Below, piece by piece: positions 25,979 through 33,744 of a DNA stretch of 64,000 bases (within the stretch, counting starts at the first letter, position 1; every line of letters begins with the position of its first letter). The DNA lies in the NCBI RefSeq assembly GCF_014640115.1, contig NZ_BMGI01000002.1:186001-250000 (forward strand), in the 5' to 3' direction. The notes below the pieces were generated by a model. It made no database searches and was not told the origin of the DNA. It saw only the letters and a list, made by a program, of their open reading frames with translations. A program made the position numbers and the translations under genes. The DNA is from Sinisalibacter lacisalsi (GTDB lineage: Bacteria; Pseudomonadota; Alphaproteobacteria; Rhodobacterales; Rhodobacteraceae).

Positions 25979-26593
25979 TCAGCTGACCACGTACCAGTCG
26001 CGCCGGTGGTTGAAAGCGATCACGAGGTTGAGCACCAGCGCCCCGACCAGCGACCAGGCGACGCGGTCGGCGGGCAGGATGAAGGCGGCAACGGCGAAGA
26101 GGGCGGCGTCATGCGCGATCTGGACGTAGCCGGCGCGGATGCCGAAGCGGTCCTGCAGGATCAGCGCCACGATGGACATCCCGCCGAGGCTGCCGGAATG
26201 GCGAAACAGGCCCAGAAGTCCGACCCCGGCGGTGACCCCGAACAGCAGCGCCGCCACGCCGGGGTGGATCTGGCCGACCTCGAACAGCGGTTTCAGCGCC
26301 TCGGCCAGCACTGAAACGAGCGTGACCGTGGCCAGTGACTTGACGAAGAACACCCGGCCCCGCGCCCAGAGCGCCAGCGCGAAGAACGGGATGTTGACGA
26401 GGAAGAAGACCAGCCCGAACGACCAGCCGCCGATGTAGGACAGGATCAGCGCGAAGCCGGCGGTGCCGCCGGTGACCAATCCCGCCGCGCGCAGCAGGTG
26501 GATGCCGAGCGCGGCCTCGATCGAGGCCACGAGCAGGCCTTGCGCATCCTCGTGCGGGGCGTAGCGGGGCGTGGTGTTCGGGTCAGCAGTCAT
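25979..26593 (-). CDS. YitT-family membrane protein, copy 1
   Basis: 204 residues with five or six hydrophobic segments: LLVASIEAALGIHLLRAAGL, GTAGFALILSYIGGWSFGLV, FFLVNIPFFALALWARG, VAALLFGVTAGVGLLGLFR, LVGALVLNLVIAFNHRRDWY. The TGGTAG motif after the first helix and the LGGMSIVAL segment are those of YitT (DUF161) proteins, which are polytopic and of unknown transport function. It follows a second copy of the same gene at 26639-27253 in the same orientation, 45 nt away, with matching ends (NHRRDWYVVS versus NHRRDRYIAR), so the two are tandem paralogues. Confidence 0.85.
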   Translation of the reverse strand: MTADPNTTPRYAPHEDAQGLLVASIEAALGIHLLRAAGLVTGGTAGFALILSYIGGWSFGLVFFLVNIPFFALALWARGRVFFVKSLATVTLVSVLAEALKPLFEVGQIHPGVAALLFGVTAGVGLLGLFRHSGSLGGMSIVALILQDRFGIRAGYVQIAHDAALFAVAAFILPADRVAWSLVGALVLNLVIAFNHRRDWYVVS

Positions 26594-26638
26594 GACCTTT
26601 TACATGCGCCGCGCCGTGGCCTTCGTCAAGGGCCGGGC

Positions 26639-27253
26639 TCAGCGCGCGATGTAGCGGTCGCGCCGGTGGTTGAGCGTGATCAGCAGGTTCAGGAGCACCG
26701 CCCCGGCCAGCGACCAGCCGACGATGGCGGCGGGAAACAGGAAGAAGGCGACGGCGAAGACCGCCGCGTCGAAGCCGAGCTGGATCACGCCGGCGCGCAG
26801 GCCGAACCGGTCCTGGACGTAGAGCGCGAGGATGCCCACGCCGCCGAGCGTGGCGCCGTGGCGAAACAGCACCAAAAGCCCGGTGCCGGCGATGATCCCG
26901 GCGAGGAAGGCGGCGGGCGCGGGGTGCGAGACCTCCAGCGTCACCAGCCGGTCGAGCCCCTCCACCATCACCGAGAGCAGCGCCACCGCGACGAAGGTTT
27001 TGACCGTGAAGCGCCAGCCCATGCGGGCGATGGCGAAGCCGTAGAACGGCAGGTTCAGCACGAAGAACAGCACCCCGAACGGCCAACCCGAGGCATAGGA
27101 AAACACCAGCGAAAGCCCCGCGATCTGGCCGGTGATCAGCCCCGCGGCGCGCAGGAACAGCACCGAGAGCGCCACCAGCGCGGTGCCGGTGAGAAAGGCG
27201 AGCGCGTCTTCAAGCCGGGTGTGGCGGTCGGGAGGTGCGGAAAGCAGCAGCAT
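26639..27253 (-). CDS. YitT-family membrane protein, copy 2
   Basis: 204 residues, the same length as its downstream paralogue. Hydrophobic segments occur in the same order (FLTGTALVALSVLFLRAAGL, GLSLVFSYASGWPFGVLFFV, FLAGIIAGTGLLVLFRHGAT, LAGAVLLNLLITLNHRRDRY). The ligand-like motif after helix 1 reads TGQIAGLSL instead of TGGTAGFAL, so the copies have diverged. The genes are probably co-transcribed. Their cargo is unknown. Confidence 0.83.
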   Translation of the reverse strand: MLLLSAPPDRHTRLEDALAFLTGTALVALSVLFLRAAGLITGQIAGLSLVFSYASGWPFGVLFFVLNLPFYGFAIARMGWRFTVKTFVAVALLSVMVEGLDRLVTLEVSHPAPAAFLAGIIAGTGLLVLFRHGATLGGVGILALYVQDRFGLRAGVIQLGFDAAVFAVAFFLFPAAIVGWSLAGAVLLNLLITLNHRRDRYIAR

Positions 27254-27313
27254 GTCGGGCCTCGGGCTTTGGATCGGCGCATCGGTAGCGCCGGGCGCGC
27301 GGAAAGGCCAGCC

Positions 27314-27643
27314 TCAGTGCGGCGCCGCGTTCGAAAACAGGTGAATCACCAGGATGCCGCCGAGGATCATCGCCATGCCGAGGAGCGCGGGCAGATCGAG
27401 CCGCTGGCCGAACACCGCCAGCCCGATCAGCGCGATCATCACGATGCCAAGCCCCGACCACATCGCGTATGCCACGCCGACGGGCAGGAACTTCAGCACC
27501 CAGCCGAGCAGGAAAAAGCTCACCGCGTAGGCGCCGACCACGATGATCGAGGGGCCGGCCCTTGTGAACTGCTGGCTGGCCTGGAGCGCGGTGGTGCCGA
27601 TGGTTTCGAAGGCCACGGCGATAAGCAGGATGAGGTAGGGCAT
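27314..27643 (-). CDS. Small multidrug resistance (SMR) efflux protein
   Basis: 109 residues with four transmembrane helices. The conserved glutamate of EmrE is in LLIAVAFETIGTTALQAS (Glu13), and the helix 2-3 region GWVLKFLPVGVAYAMWSGLG is the standard SMR sequence. Works as a proton-coupled dimer exporting small cations or guanidinium. ATG at 27643 is preceded by AAGGA with 8 nt spacing. Confidence 0.92.
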   Translation of the reverse strand: MPYLILLIAVAFETIGTTALQASQQFTRAGPSIIVVGAYAVSFFLLGWVLKFLPVGVAYAMWSGLGIVMIALIGLAVFGQRLDLPALLGMAMILGGILVIHLFSNAAPH

Positions 27644-27696
27644 GGGGTCATTCCTTGGCCTGGCGGGGGCGGGGATGGCGGCTCTGGGCGCGAGCG

Positions 27697-27927
27697 TCAA
27701 CCCGGCGGGGCGTTTCGGTAGCGTTCCAGCACGAAAACCCGGATCGCCGAGGCGAGCCCGGCCGAAACCCCGCGCGCCTCGTCGATCTCGGCGGCCAGTT
27801 CGTTGATGCCCTTGCCCTCGGCCGCGGCGATCTCGCGGAACGCGCGCCAGAAGGCATCTTCGAGCGAAACCGACGTGCGGTGGCCGCGGAGCGTGAGCGA
27901 ACGCTTCACCGGGCGGGCGCTGCTCAT
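27697..27927 (-). CDS. Ribbon-helix-helix domain protein
   Basis: 76 residues. KRSLTLRGHRTSVSLEDAFWR matches the beta-strand and first helix of the RHH_4-like ribbon-helix-helix group, followed by the second helix GINELAAEIDEARG. Possible DNA-binding regulator. Its ATG overlaps the stop of the 60-residue gene upstream by 4 nt (ATGA), so they are coupled. Confidence 0.8.
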   Translation of the reverse strand: MSSARPVKRSLTLRGHRTSVSLEDAFWRAFREIAAAEGKGINELAAEIDEARGVSAGLASAIRVFVLERYRNAPPG

Positions 27928-28106
27928 GTGTCCGGCGCCTTGCGATGGGCCTCCAGCGCCCGCGCGGCCTTTTCGGCCCGCGCGCGTTCCGCCTCCTTCT
28001 GCGCACGGGTGCGGCCGTGTTTCACGGCGTTCTCATCGGCCTTCGCGCGTTTGCCGGCGCGGGCCTTGTCCTTGCGGAAGCGGTTGAGGTTGGTGACGTC
28101 GCCCAT
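27924..28106 (-). CDS. DUF4169-like small basic protein
   Basis: 60 residues, MGDVTNLNRFRKDKARAGKR at the start, then a charged helix. This is the layout of DUF4169 proteins of alphaproteobacteria, whose function is unknown. It is coupled to the ribbon-helix-helix gene and lies downstream of fumC, about 150 nt after its stop. Confidence 0.8.
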   Translation of the reverse strand: MGDVTNLNRFRKDKARAGKRAKADENAVKHGRTRAQKEAERARAEKAARALEAHRKAPDT

Positions 28107-28186
28107 GGCCGCATCATGCCTGAACGGGCCGCAGGGAGAAAGCCCCGCGCCCCTCTTCTTGGGTCCGAAAATACCTTCGGGGGGTT

Positions 28187-28249
28187 CGGGGGGCAGACAG
28201 CCCCCCGACGCTCCAGCGGCGTGCCTCCGCCACGACGGGCAGACAGCCC
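28187..28249. repeat. Two hairpins sharing a CAGACAG loop downstream of fumC
   Basis: CGGGGGG (28187-28193), loop CAGACAG, CCCCCCG (28201-28207) is one perfect stem-loop. GGG-CAGACAG-CCC at 28237-28249 repeats the loop with a shorter stem. They lie between the fumC stop (28259) and the DUF4169 gene, where a fumC terminator would be expected. Confidence 0.55.
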
Positions 28250-28258
28250 CCGGCGATC

Positions 28259-29653
28259 TCAGCCCTTCGGGCCGATCATGTCTTCGGGCCGTACCACGCG
28301 GTCGAAGGTCTCGCCATCGACAAACCCGAGCGCGATCGCCTCCTCGCGCAGGGTGGTCCCGTTCTTGTGCGCGGTCTTGGCCACCTTGGTGGCGTTGTCA
28401 TAGCCGATGGTCGGGGCCAGCGCCGTCACCAGCATCAGGCTTTCCTTCATCAGCTTCTCGATGCGCTCCTCGTTGGCCCTGATGCCCAGAAGCATGCGCT
28501 CGGTGAAGCTGTCGGCGGCGTCGCCGATGAGCTGGATCGACTGCAAGAGGTTGTAGGCCATCATCGGGTTGTAGACGTTCAGCTCGAAATGGCCCTGGGA
28601 GCCGGCGAACTTGATCGCCGCGTCGTTGCCCATCACGTGCGCGGCCACCTGCGTCATCGCCTCGGCCTGGGTCGGGTTGACCTTGCCGGGCATGATCGAG
28701 GAGCCGGGCTCGTTTTCCGGCAGGATCAGCTCGCCCAGCCCCGAGCGCGGGCCGGAGCCGAGGAAGCGGATGTCGTTGGCGATCTTGTACATCGCACCGG
28801 CGACCGTGGCGAGCGCGCCGGACATGAACACCATCGCGTCATGCGCCGCCAGCGCCTCGAACTTGTTGGGCGCGGTGACGAAGGGCAACCCGGTGATCCG
28901 CGCCATGTTGGCCGCCACCTCCTCGCCCCAGCCGGGCCGGGTGTTCAGCCCGGTGCCGACGGCGGTGCCGCCTTGCGCCAGTTCGTAGATCCCCGGAAGC
29001 GCCGCCTCGATGCGCCTGATGCCGTTGCGGATCTGCATGGCATAGCCGGAGAACTCCTGGCCCAGCGTGAGCGGCGTGGCGTCCTGCGTATGGGTGCGGC
29101 CGATCTTGATGATGTCCTTGAACTCGGCTGATTTCGCCTCGAGCCCGGCGGCGAGCTTGTCGAGGCCGGGCAGGGCCACGTCGCGCAGGCTCATGGCGGT
29201 GGCGATGTGCATCGCGGTGGGGAAGGTGTCGTTCGACGACTGCCCCATGTTGCAGTGATCGTTCGGGTGCACCGGGTCTTTCGAGCCGATCTCGCCGCCG
29301 AGGATCTTGATCGCGCGGTTGGCGATCACCTCGTTGGCGTTCATGTTCGATTGCGTGCCCGAGCCGGTCTGCCAGACCACGAGCGGGAAATTGTCGTCGA
29401 ACTTGCCCGCGATCACCTCGCCCGCCGCTTCGACGATGGCGTCGGCGATCCGTGCGTCGAGCGCGCCGGCCGCCTTGTTGGCCTCTGCGCAGGCCTGCTT
29501 GATCACCCCGAGCGCGCGCACGATGGACACCGGCTGGGTCTCCCAGCCGATCGGGAAGTTGAGCAGCGAGCGCTGCGTCTGCGCCCCCCAATACTTGTCG
29601 GCGGGCACTTCGAGCGGGCCGAAGCTGTCGGTTTCGGTGCGGGTGGTGGTCAT
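28259..29653 (-). CDS. fumC: Fumarate hydratase, class II
   Basis: 464 residues. Hydrates fumarate to malate in the TCA cycle as an iron-independent tetramer. [19 protein letters not shown] (around 98) and [15 protein letters not shown] (around 138) line the active site, and the superfamily signature [15 protein letters not shown] is near 318. ATG at 29653 follows AAGGGAG; the ATG at 29680 is less likely. Confidence 0.96.
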   Translation of the reverse strand: MTTTRTETDSFGPLEVPADKYWGAQTQRSLLNFPIGWETQPVSIVRALGVIKQACAEANKAAGALDARIADAIVEAAGEVIAGKFDDNFPLVVWQTGSGTQSNMNANEVIANRAIKILGGEIGSKDPVHPNDHCNMGQSSNDTFPTAMHIATAMSLRDVALPGLDKLAAGLEAKSAEFKDIIKIGRTHTQDATPLTLGQEFSGYAMQIRNGIRRIEAALPGIYELAQGGTAVGTGLNTRPGWGEEVAANMARITGLPFVTAPNKFEALAAHDAMVFMSGALATVAGAMYKIANDIRFLGSGPRSGLGELILPENEPGSSIMPGKVNPTQAEAMTQVAAHVMGNDAAIKFAGSQGHFELNVYNPMMAYNLLQSIQLIGDAADSFTERMLLGIRANEERIEKLMKESLMLVTALAPTIGYDNATKVAKTAHKNGTTLREEAIALGFVDGETFDRVVRPEDMIGPKG

Positions 29654-29730
29654 CGCGTGCTCCCTTGTATACGGCTGCATGCCGTCTAGCGAAGCTTTCG
29701 CGCCCGCGCAATCGCGGTGGCGCTAACGGT

Positions 29731-30192
29731 CTACTTGCGGAACTGGTCGAGACGGACGACCTCGGCGTCCTTCGCCCCGGCCTCCTCTTCCTCGTCGGGC
29801 CCGCCGGGCGGCAGCGGATCGGGCTCGTCATCCTGCGCGTCCTGGCTCTCGAAGCGCAGGCCGAACTCGACCGAGGGATCGACGAAGGTGCGGATCGCGT
29901 CGTAGGGAATATACATCGGCTCGGGGCTGTTGCCGAAGTTGAGCGTGATCGCGAAGCCCTCGTCGTCCACCTTCAGATTCTCGAACCAATGCTGGATCAC
30001 GATGGTCATGTCGTCGGGGAAGCGGTCGGACAGCCAGTCGGCCAGCTCGACGTCGGGGTGGCTGGTATCGAAGCTGATGAAGAAGTGGTGCGCGCCTGGC
30101 AGCCCGTGCTCGGCCACGTCGGAAAGAACCTGGCGGATGAGGCGCCGCATGGCGTCGTGCATCAGATTGCCGTAGTCGATCGAGCGCGACAT
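29731..30192 (-). CDS. sspB: SspB-family ClpXP adaptor
   Basis: 153 residues. Alphaproteobacterial SspB proteins bind ssrA-tagged substrates and deliver them to ClpXP. The core strands HFFISFDTSHPDVELADWL, MTIVIQHWFENLKV and FAITLNFGNSPEPMYIPYDA are typical. An acidic linker (DEEEEAG) leads to the C-terminal VVRLDQFRK, the ClpX-binding tail. Together with ssrA at 41.8-42.1 kb, the window holds both the tag and its adaptor. Confidence 0.9.
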   Translation of the reverse strand: MSRSIDYGNLMHDAMRRLIRQVLSDVAEHGLPGAHHFFISFDTSHPDVELADWLSDRFPDDMTIVIQHWFENLKVDDEGFAITLNFGNSPEPMYIPYDAIRTFVDPSVEFGLRFESQDAQDDEPDPLPPGGPDEEEEAGAKDAEVVRLDQFRK

Positions 30193-30266
30193 CGAAACTC
30201 CCGGGGGGCATTGTTTTCCACACCATACGGGATTCGGGAGGGAAGAAAAGGCGGGAATGGCGGCCG

Positions 30267-31505
30267 TCAGACGATCAGCCCGGAGAGGGTGCCGGCGAGC
30301 GCCATCGTCGCCAGCGCCGCCGGCAACGGCAGGCGCAGGCGTCCCAGCAAGAGCGCCGCAACGGCGACCAGCCCGAGCGCGGTGGGCGAAAGGCTTGCCG
30401 GGTCCGGCAGGCCCGCCGGGGTTACGCGGGTGAACAGCACGTGGCTTGCGAAGTAGAGCCCGAGCGCGGCGATCACCCCGACGACGGCGGCCGACACGCC
30501 CTCCATCGCGGCGGTGACCCGGGGCAGGGCGGTGAGGCGTTCGAGGAAGGGCGCAAGGGTGAAGACGAGGAGGAAACTGGGCAGGAACACCGCCCAGAGC
30601 GTGAGGGCGGCGGCGGCGAAGCCGAGCGCCGGGCCGCCCGCGCCGAGCCCGGCGAGGTAGCCCACGAACTGGGTGACGAGGATGAGCGGGCCGGGCGTGG
30701 TTTCGGCCAGGCCGAGGCCGTCAACCATCTGCGCGGCGGTCAGCCAGCCCTCGGCCTCGACGGCGGCTTGCGCGGTATAGGCGAGCGCGGCGTAGGCGCC
30801 GCCGAAGCTGACCACCGCGAGGCGCGAGAAGAACAGCCCGACATCAAGGAGGCGCGTGGCCCCGGCCGCCCAGAGCACGGCGAGGGGGGCGAGCCAGAGC
30901 GCGAGGAAGCCGAGCCCCGCCGCGAGCGGCGCGCGCAGACCCGGCAGGGTGCCGGCGCTGAGGGGGGCGCCGCCCGGGGCGCGGCCGCGGGCAAGCCCGG
31001 CGAGCGCGGCAACAGCCACCACCAGCGGGAAAGGCAGCCCGGCGACGGCAATCGCGACCAGTGCCGAGAGCGCGAGCAGGAGGTGCAGCGGGCGGCGCAG
31101 CGCCCGCGAACCGAGCCGCCAGAGCGCCTGGACCAGCACCACGATCACCAGCGCCTTGATCCCGAGAAAGGCGGGTGCGAGCGCGGGCAACGCGCCCCAG
31201 CGCCCGTAGGCCCAGGCCAGCAGCGCCATGACCAGCGCGCCGGGCAGGATGAAAAGCAGGCCCGCGACCAGCCCGCCCGCGACGCCGCGCAGCCGCCAGC
31301 CGGCATAGGTGCTGAGCTGCATCGCCTCCGGCCCCGGCAGCAGCATGGAAAAGCTCAGCCCCTTCAGGAACTCGGCCTCGGTCATCCAGCCGCGCCTGTC
31401 CACCAACTCGCGGTGCATCACGCCGATCTGCGCCACTGGCCCGCCGAATGACATCAGGCCGATCCGGGCAAAACAGGTGACAAGGGTGCGAAGGCTCGGC
31501 CGCAT
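30267..31505 (-). CDS. chrA: Chromate transporter family protein (ChrA)
   Basis: 412 residues, two homologous halves of about 200 residues. Each half starts with the family motif: FARIGLMSFGGPVAQIGVMH (around 11) and FSRLAVVSFGGAYAALAYTA (around 225), followed by LLPGPEAMQLSTYAGW and AETTPGPLILVTQFVGY. Hydrophobic throughout, about 10-12 membrane segments. Members export chromate, though many chromosomal copies have no demonstrated substrate. The start at 31505 gives the usual N-terminus but has little ribosome binding site support; the frame is open upstream. Confidence 0.88.
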   Translation of the reverse strand: MRPSLRTLVTCFARIGLMSFGGPVAQIGVMHRELVDRRGWMTEAEFLKGLSFSMLLPGPEAMQLSTYAGWRLRGVAGGLVAGLLFILPGALVMALLAWAYGRWGALPALAPAFLGIKALVIVVLVQALWRLGSRALRRPLHLLLALSALVAIAVAGLPFPLVVAVAALAGLARGRAPGGAPLSAGTLPGLRAPLAAGLGFLALWLAPLAVLWAAGATRLLDVGLFFSRLAVVSFGGAYAALAYTAQAAVEAEGWLTAAQMVDGLGLAETTPGPLILVTQFVGYLAGLGAGGPALGFAAAALTLWAVFLPSFLLVFTLAPFLERLTALPRVTAAMEGVSAAVVGVIAALGLYFASHVLFTRVTPAGLPDPASLSPTALGLVAVAALLLGRLRLPLPAALATMALAGTLSGLIV

Positions 31506-31561
31506 GCGCGGATATGCGCAAGGTGATGTAATGCGCGCAAGACGAAAAGCGCGCGGGGGCG

Positions 31562-32338
31562 CTATTGCTGACGGTTGTCCGGGCAGCCTTGGCGGAACAG
31601 CGCGAGATAGCCGGGCAGTTCCCGGTCGACCCAGGTGAAGGTCTCCTTCAGCGCGCCTTCGTTCCATCGGAACTCCGCGAGCGCAATCGTGTGTTCGGTG
31701 GGTTTCGGGTTTTCGGGGTCGCGGATCGGGTAGATTGAGAGCGTGGCCCTGGTCGCGGGGGCCCGGAAGTTCTCGATTGCCAGCAGAGTCTCCGGCGTGG
31801 CAGCGAAGTCCGGCGTTCCGGGAGCGGCGGCGATGCTGCCTTGCCACATCACCGGGAAGACCCCGGGGCCGAAGGCCATCGGTTCCATCACGCCCTCCGC
31901 CAAAACCGGATTGAACAGGCCCTTGGCATTGATGGGCATCGTCAGCCGGCCCCAGACCGGCTGTGCCTCGGCGGTGAGTGCCTCGAAGTCGTGGATCGGC
32001 AGGGGCTCGACCACAAGCCCGCCGGTTAGAATTTCGACGCTGGACGCGGTTTCGCCCTGATACTCGATGACGTCGACACGCAACTGAGCGAGAAGGAAAT
32101 CCTCGACGTCGCGCGCCGCCCCGGCCCATGTGCCGTCATAGAGGGCATGTTCGGAATCCTGCAGCATTGTCGCATGCCAGATCCAGGGCGTGGCCGTTCC
32201 GGGCTCGCCCGAAATCGTGACGTTCAGGGTGGTGGTGTCTGTTTGCTGAGTGAATGCGCAGGTGATGCTCTCAGCGCTGGCGGCGGTGGCGCACAGGATG
32301 CTTGCGCCGGCAAGCAGACTATGGGCAGTGCGGAACAC
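31562..32338 (-). CDS. Secreted protein of unknown function (258 aa)
   Basis: GTG start at 32338 gives a signal peptide MFRTAHSLLAGASILCATAA with cleavage near ASA-ES. The mature part is beta-rich (TLNVTISGEPGTATPWIW) with two cysteines, one at the mature N-terminus (ITCAF) and one near the end (QGCPDNRQQ), which could form a disulfide. I do not recognise a domain. It is the last apparently host gene before the mobile element; its promoter region is now adjacent to the proposed left att site. Confidence 0.75.
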   Translation of the reverse strand: MFRTAHSLLAGASILCATAASAESITCAFTQQTDTTTLNVTISGEPGTATPWIWHATMLQDSEHALYDGTWAGAARDVEDFLLAQLRVDVIEYQGETASSVEILTGGLVVEPLPIHDFEALTAEAQPVWGRLTMPINAKGLFNPVLAEGVMEPMAFGPGVFPVMWQGSIAAAPGTPDFAATPETLLAIENFRAPATRATLSIYPIRDPENPKPTEHTIALAEFRWNEGALKETFTWVDRELPGYLALFRQGCPDNRQQ

Positions 32339-32447
32339 CTGTTTCCCCGTTTCGAAATGCGGTTTCGGTCCAATACCGGGAGGTTAGCCAAACCGGCGGG
32401 CAGATGGCAAGCCGTGTTTCCGGCGATCTTGGTCCAATTGGGGGAAG

Positions 32448-32458
32448 GTGCAGGCTTC
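32448..32458. repeat. Proposed left attachment site core
   Basis: GTGCAGGCTTC occurs here and again at 41816-41826 in the ssrA terminator. The 247-nt gene-free stretch 32339-32585 around it holds no other recognised feature. The core is short, so this is a candidate supported mainly by its position. Confidence 0.5.
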
Positions 32459-32585
32459 CGCAGTATTCGCAAGGTTTCGTTGGATATCAATCGAATGCGT
32501 TTTCCAGCGGAAACCGGACAGAAGCCGAACAGCTCCAGAACGAATCGGCCAACTGTAAAACGGATCTGAACCTCGAGGTGGCGTC

Positions 32586-33320
32586 ATGAGACACCGCAGC
32601 CACCGGCCCGATCGTCGATATGCAGCGATTCCCAATGCTGTGATGCGTGATGAGAATCTGTCGATCGAGGCGCGAGGGATGCTCGCACTGCTGATGACAT
32701 ACGCGGACGATTGGGAATTCCACTCACCGCACCTGATGCGGGTCGCCGGCGTTAAACCCGATCGGTTTCAAAGGATAATGCGCGAACTCACCGCTGCCGG
32801 TTTCGTCACGCGCGAGCCCATTCGGTGCAGCGAGACGGGCAAGTTATTCGGCACGCGCTGGATCATCCACGACGAGCCCGACAGCGACCGAGAACCGGAA
32901 AACACGGTTATCGGTGACACCGAGAACCGGAAAAACCGACCGTTGGTAAAACCGACAGCCGGTAAATCCGGCCCCATAAGAAGACCAAGAAGAAAAGAAG
33001 ACCAAATTATTGAAGGCCAACCATCGAAGAAAATCGGATTCGATGAGAACTGGAAGCCCGACAACGAGCTTCGACGTTGGGCCAAGTCGCAGGGCTTCAC
33101 TGACGAAGACATCGAAGCCCAGGCCAAGCTCTGCGCGTTGCACCACATCGCCAAGGGAACGACCTTCAAAGACCTCGGCGCAGCCTGGAAGACCTGGATG
33201 CTCCGCGCCAAGAAATATCGCGACGACGAGCTCCGCAAAGCAGGTCCAGTCGCCAACGGCAACAGCGTTGGGCGAGGGCTGCTCGATCGGGTCGCGAAAA
33301 ATCACGGAGACTGGCGATGA
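32586..33320 (+). CDS. Helix-turn-helix replication initiator-like protein
   Basis: 244 residues. The N-terminal 90 residues (YAAIPNAVMRDENLSIEARG, then LMRVAGVKPDRFQRIMRELT and AAGFVTREPI) match the winged-helix domain found at the start of phage replication O-like proteins and related helix-turn-helix proteins. The middle is basic and polar (RRPRRKEDQ). The C-terminal part (FDENWKPDNELRRWAKSQGF to WKTWMLRAKKY) resembles the DnaT/DnaB-loader-type tail seen in phage initiators. It is the first gene of the element, and the ATG follows GAGGTGG. A role in replicating the excised element is inferred. Confidence 0.7.
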   Translation: MRHRSHRPDRRYAAIPNAVMRDENLSIEARGMLALLMTYADDWEFHSPHLMRVAGVKPDRFQRIMRELTAAGFVTREPIRCSETGKLFGTRWIIHDEPDSDREPENTVIGDTENRKNRPLVKPTAGKSGPIRRPRRKEDQIIEGQPSKKIGFDENWKPDNELRRWAKSQGFTDEDIEAQAKLCALHHIAKGTTFKDLGAAWKTWMLRAKKYRDDELRKAGPVANGNSVGRGLLDRVAKNHGDWR

Positions 33321-33408
33321 GAGGGCCGTTGGTCCCAATGCCCGGCGATCGAAATTCCCGGGGGGGCGAGGGGGGGAGTTTTCTCTTCGCGCTGCGGCAA
33401 GCGAGGTT

Positions 33409-33699
33409 TCATTCGCAGTATTCCGTGACCGCGAAAACAGTTTCCAACATCTGGCGGTGCGTCATCTCATCAAAAAGTGACTTCAGGATTTCTGCAAACA
33501 TCTCCGGGTCTTCCTCGCCGGCTTTTTCAGCGAGGTCCCATACTATCAACCCCACCAAATCAAACGTCTCTTTCGTGATCTCAGTGTTCGCTGCGATGAG
33601 CTTGGAAGTAAGCGATCTGCAATTGACGCTTTGCTGCGCATCGCTGCCGGACGGAAAAACGAAAAGCGCTCCGCATGCCGCCGCAAAAACAATTCGCAT
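33409..33699 (-). CDS. Small exported two-cysteine protein inside the satellite
   Basis: 96 residues on the strand opposite to the phage genes. The N-terminus MRIVFAAACGALFVFPSGSD reads as a signal peptide with cleavage near SDA-QQ. The mature helical part has one cysteine near each end (SVNCRSL and VTEYCE), a pattern reminiscent of HdeA-type periplasmic proteins, but similarity is too low to assign. It lies between the initiator and terminase genes, where a small terminase subunit would usually be. The upstream ribosome binding site is weak. The overlapping plus-strand frame 33317-33748 looks like its antisense shadow. Confidence 0.55.
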   Translation of the reverse strand: MRIVFAAACGALFVFPSGSDAQQSVNCRSLTSKLIAANTEITKETFDLVGLIVWDLAEKAGEEDPEMFAEILKSLFDEMTHRQMLETVFAVTEYCE

Positions 33700-33744
33700 G
33701 GGTTGCAACAAACTGACCACCTCAATCCTTTGGGGGAAGCGTGT

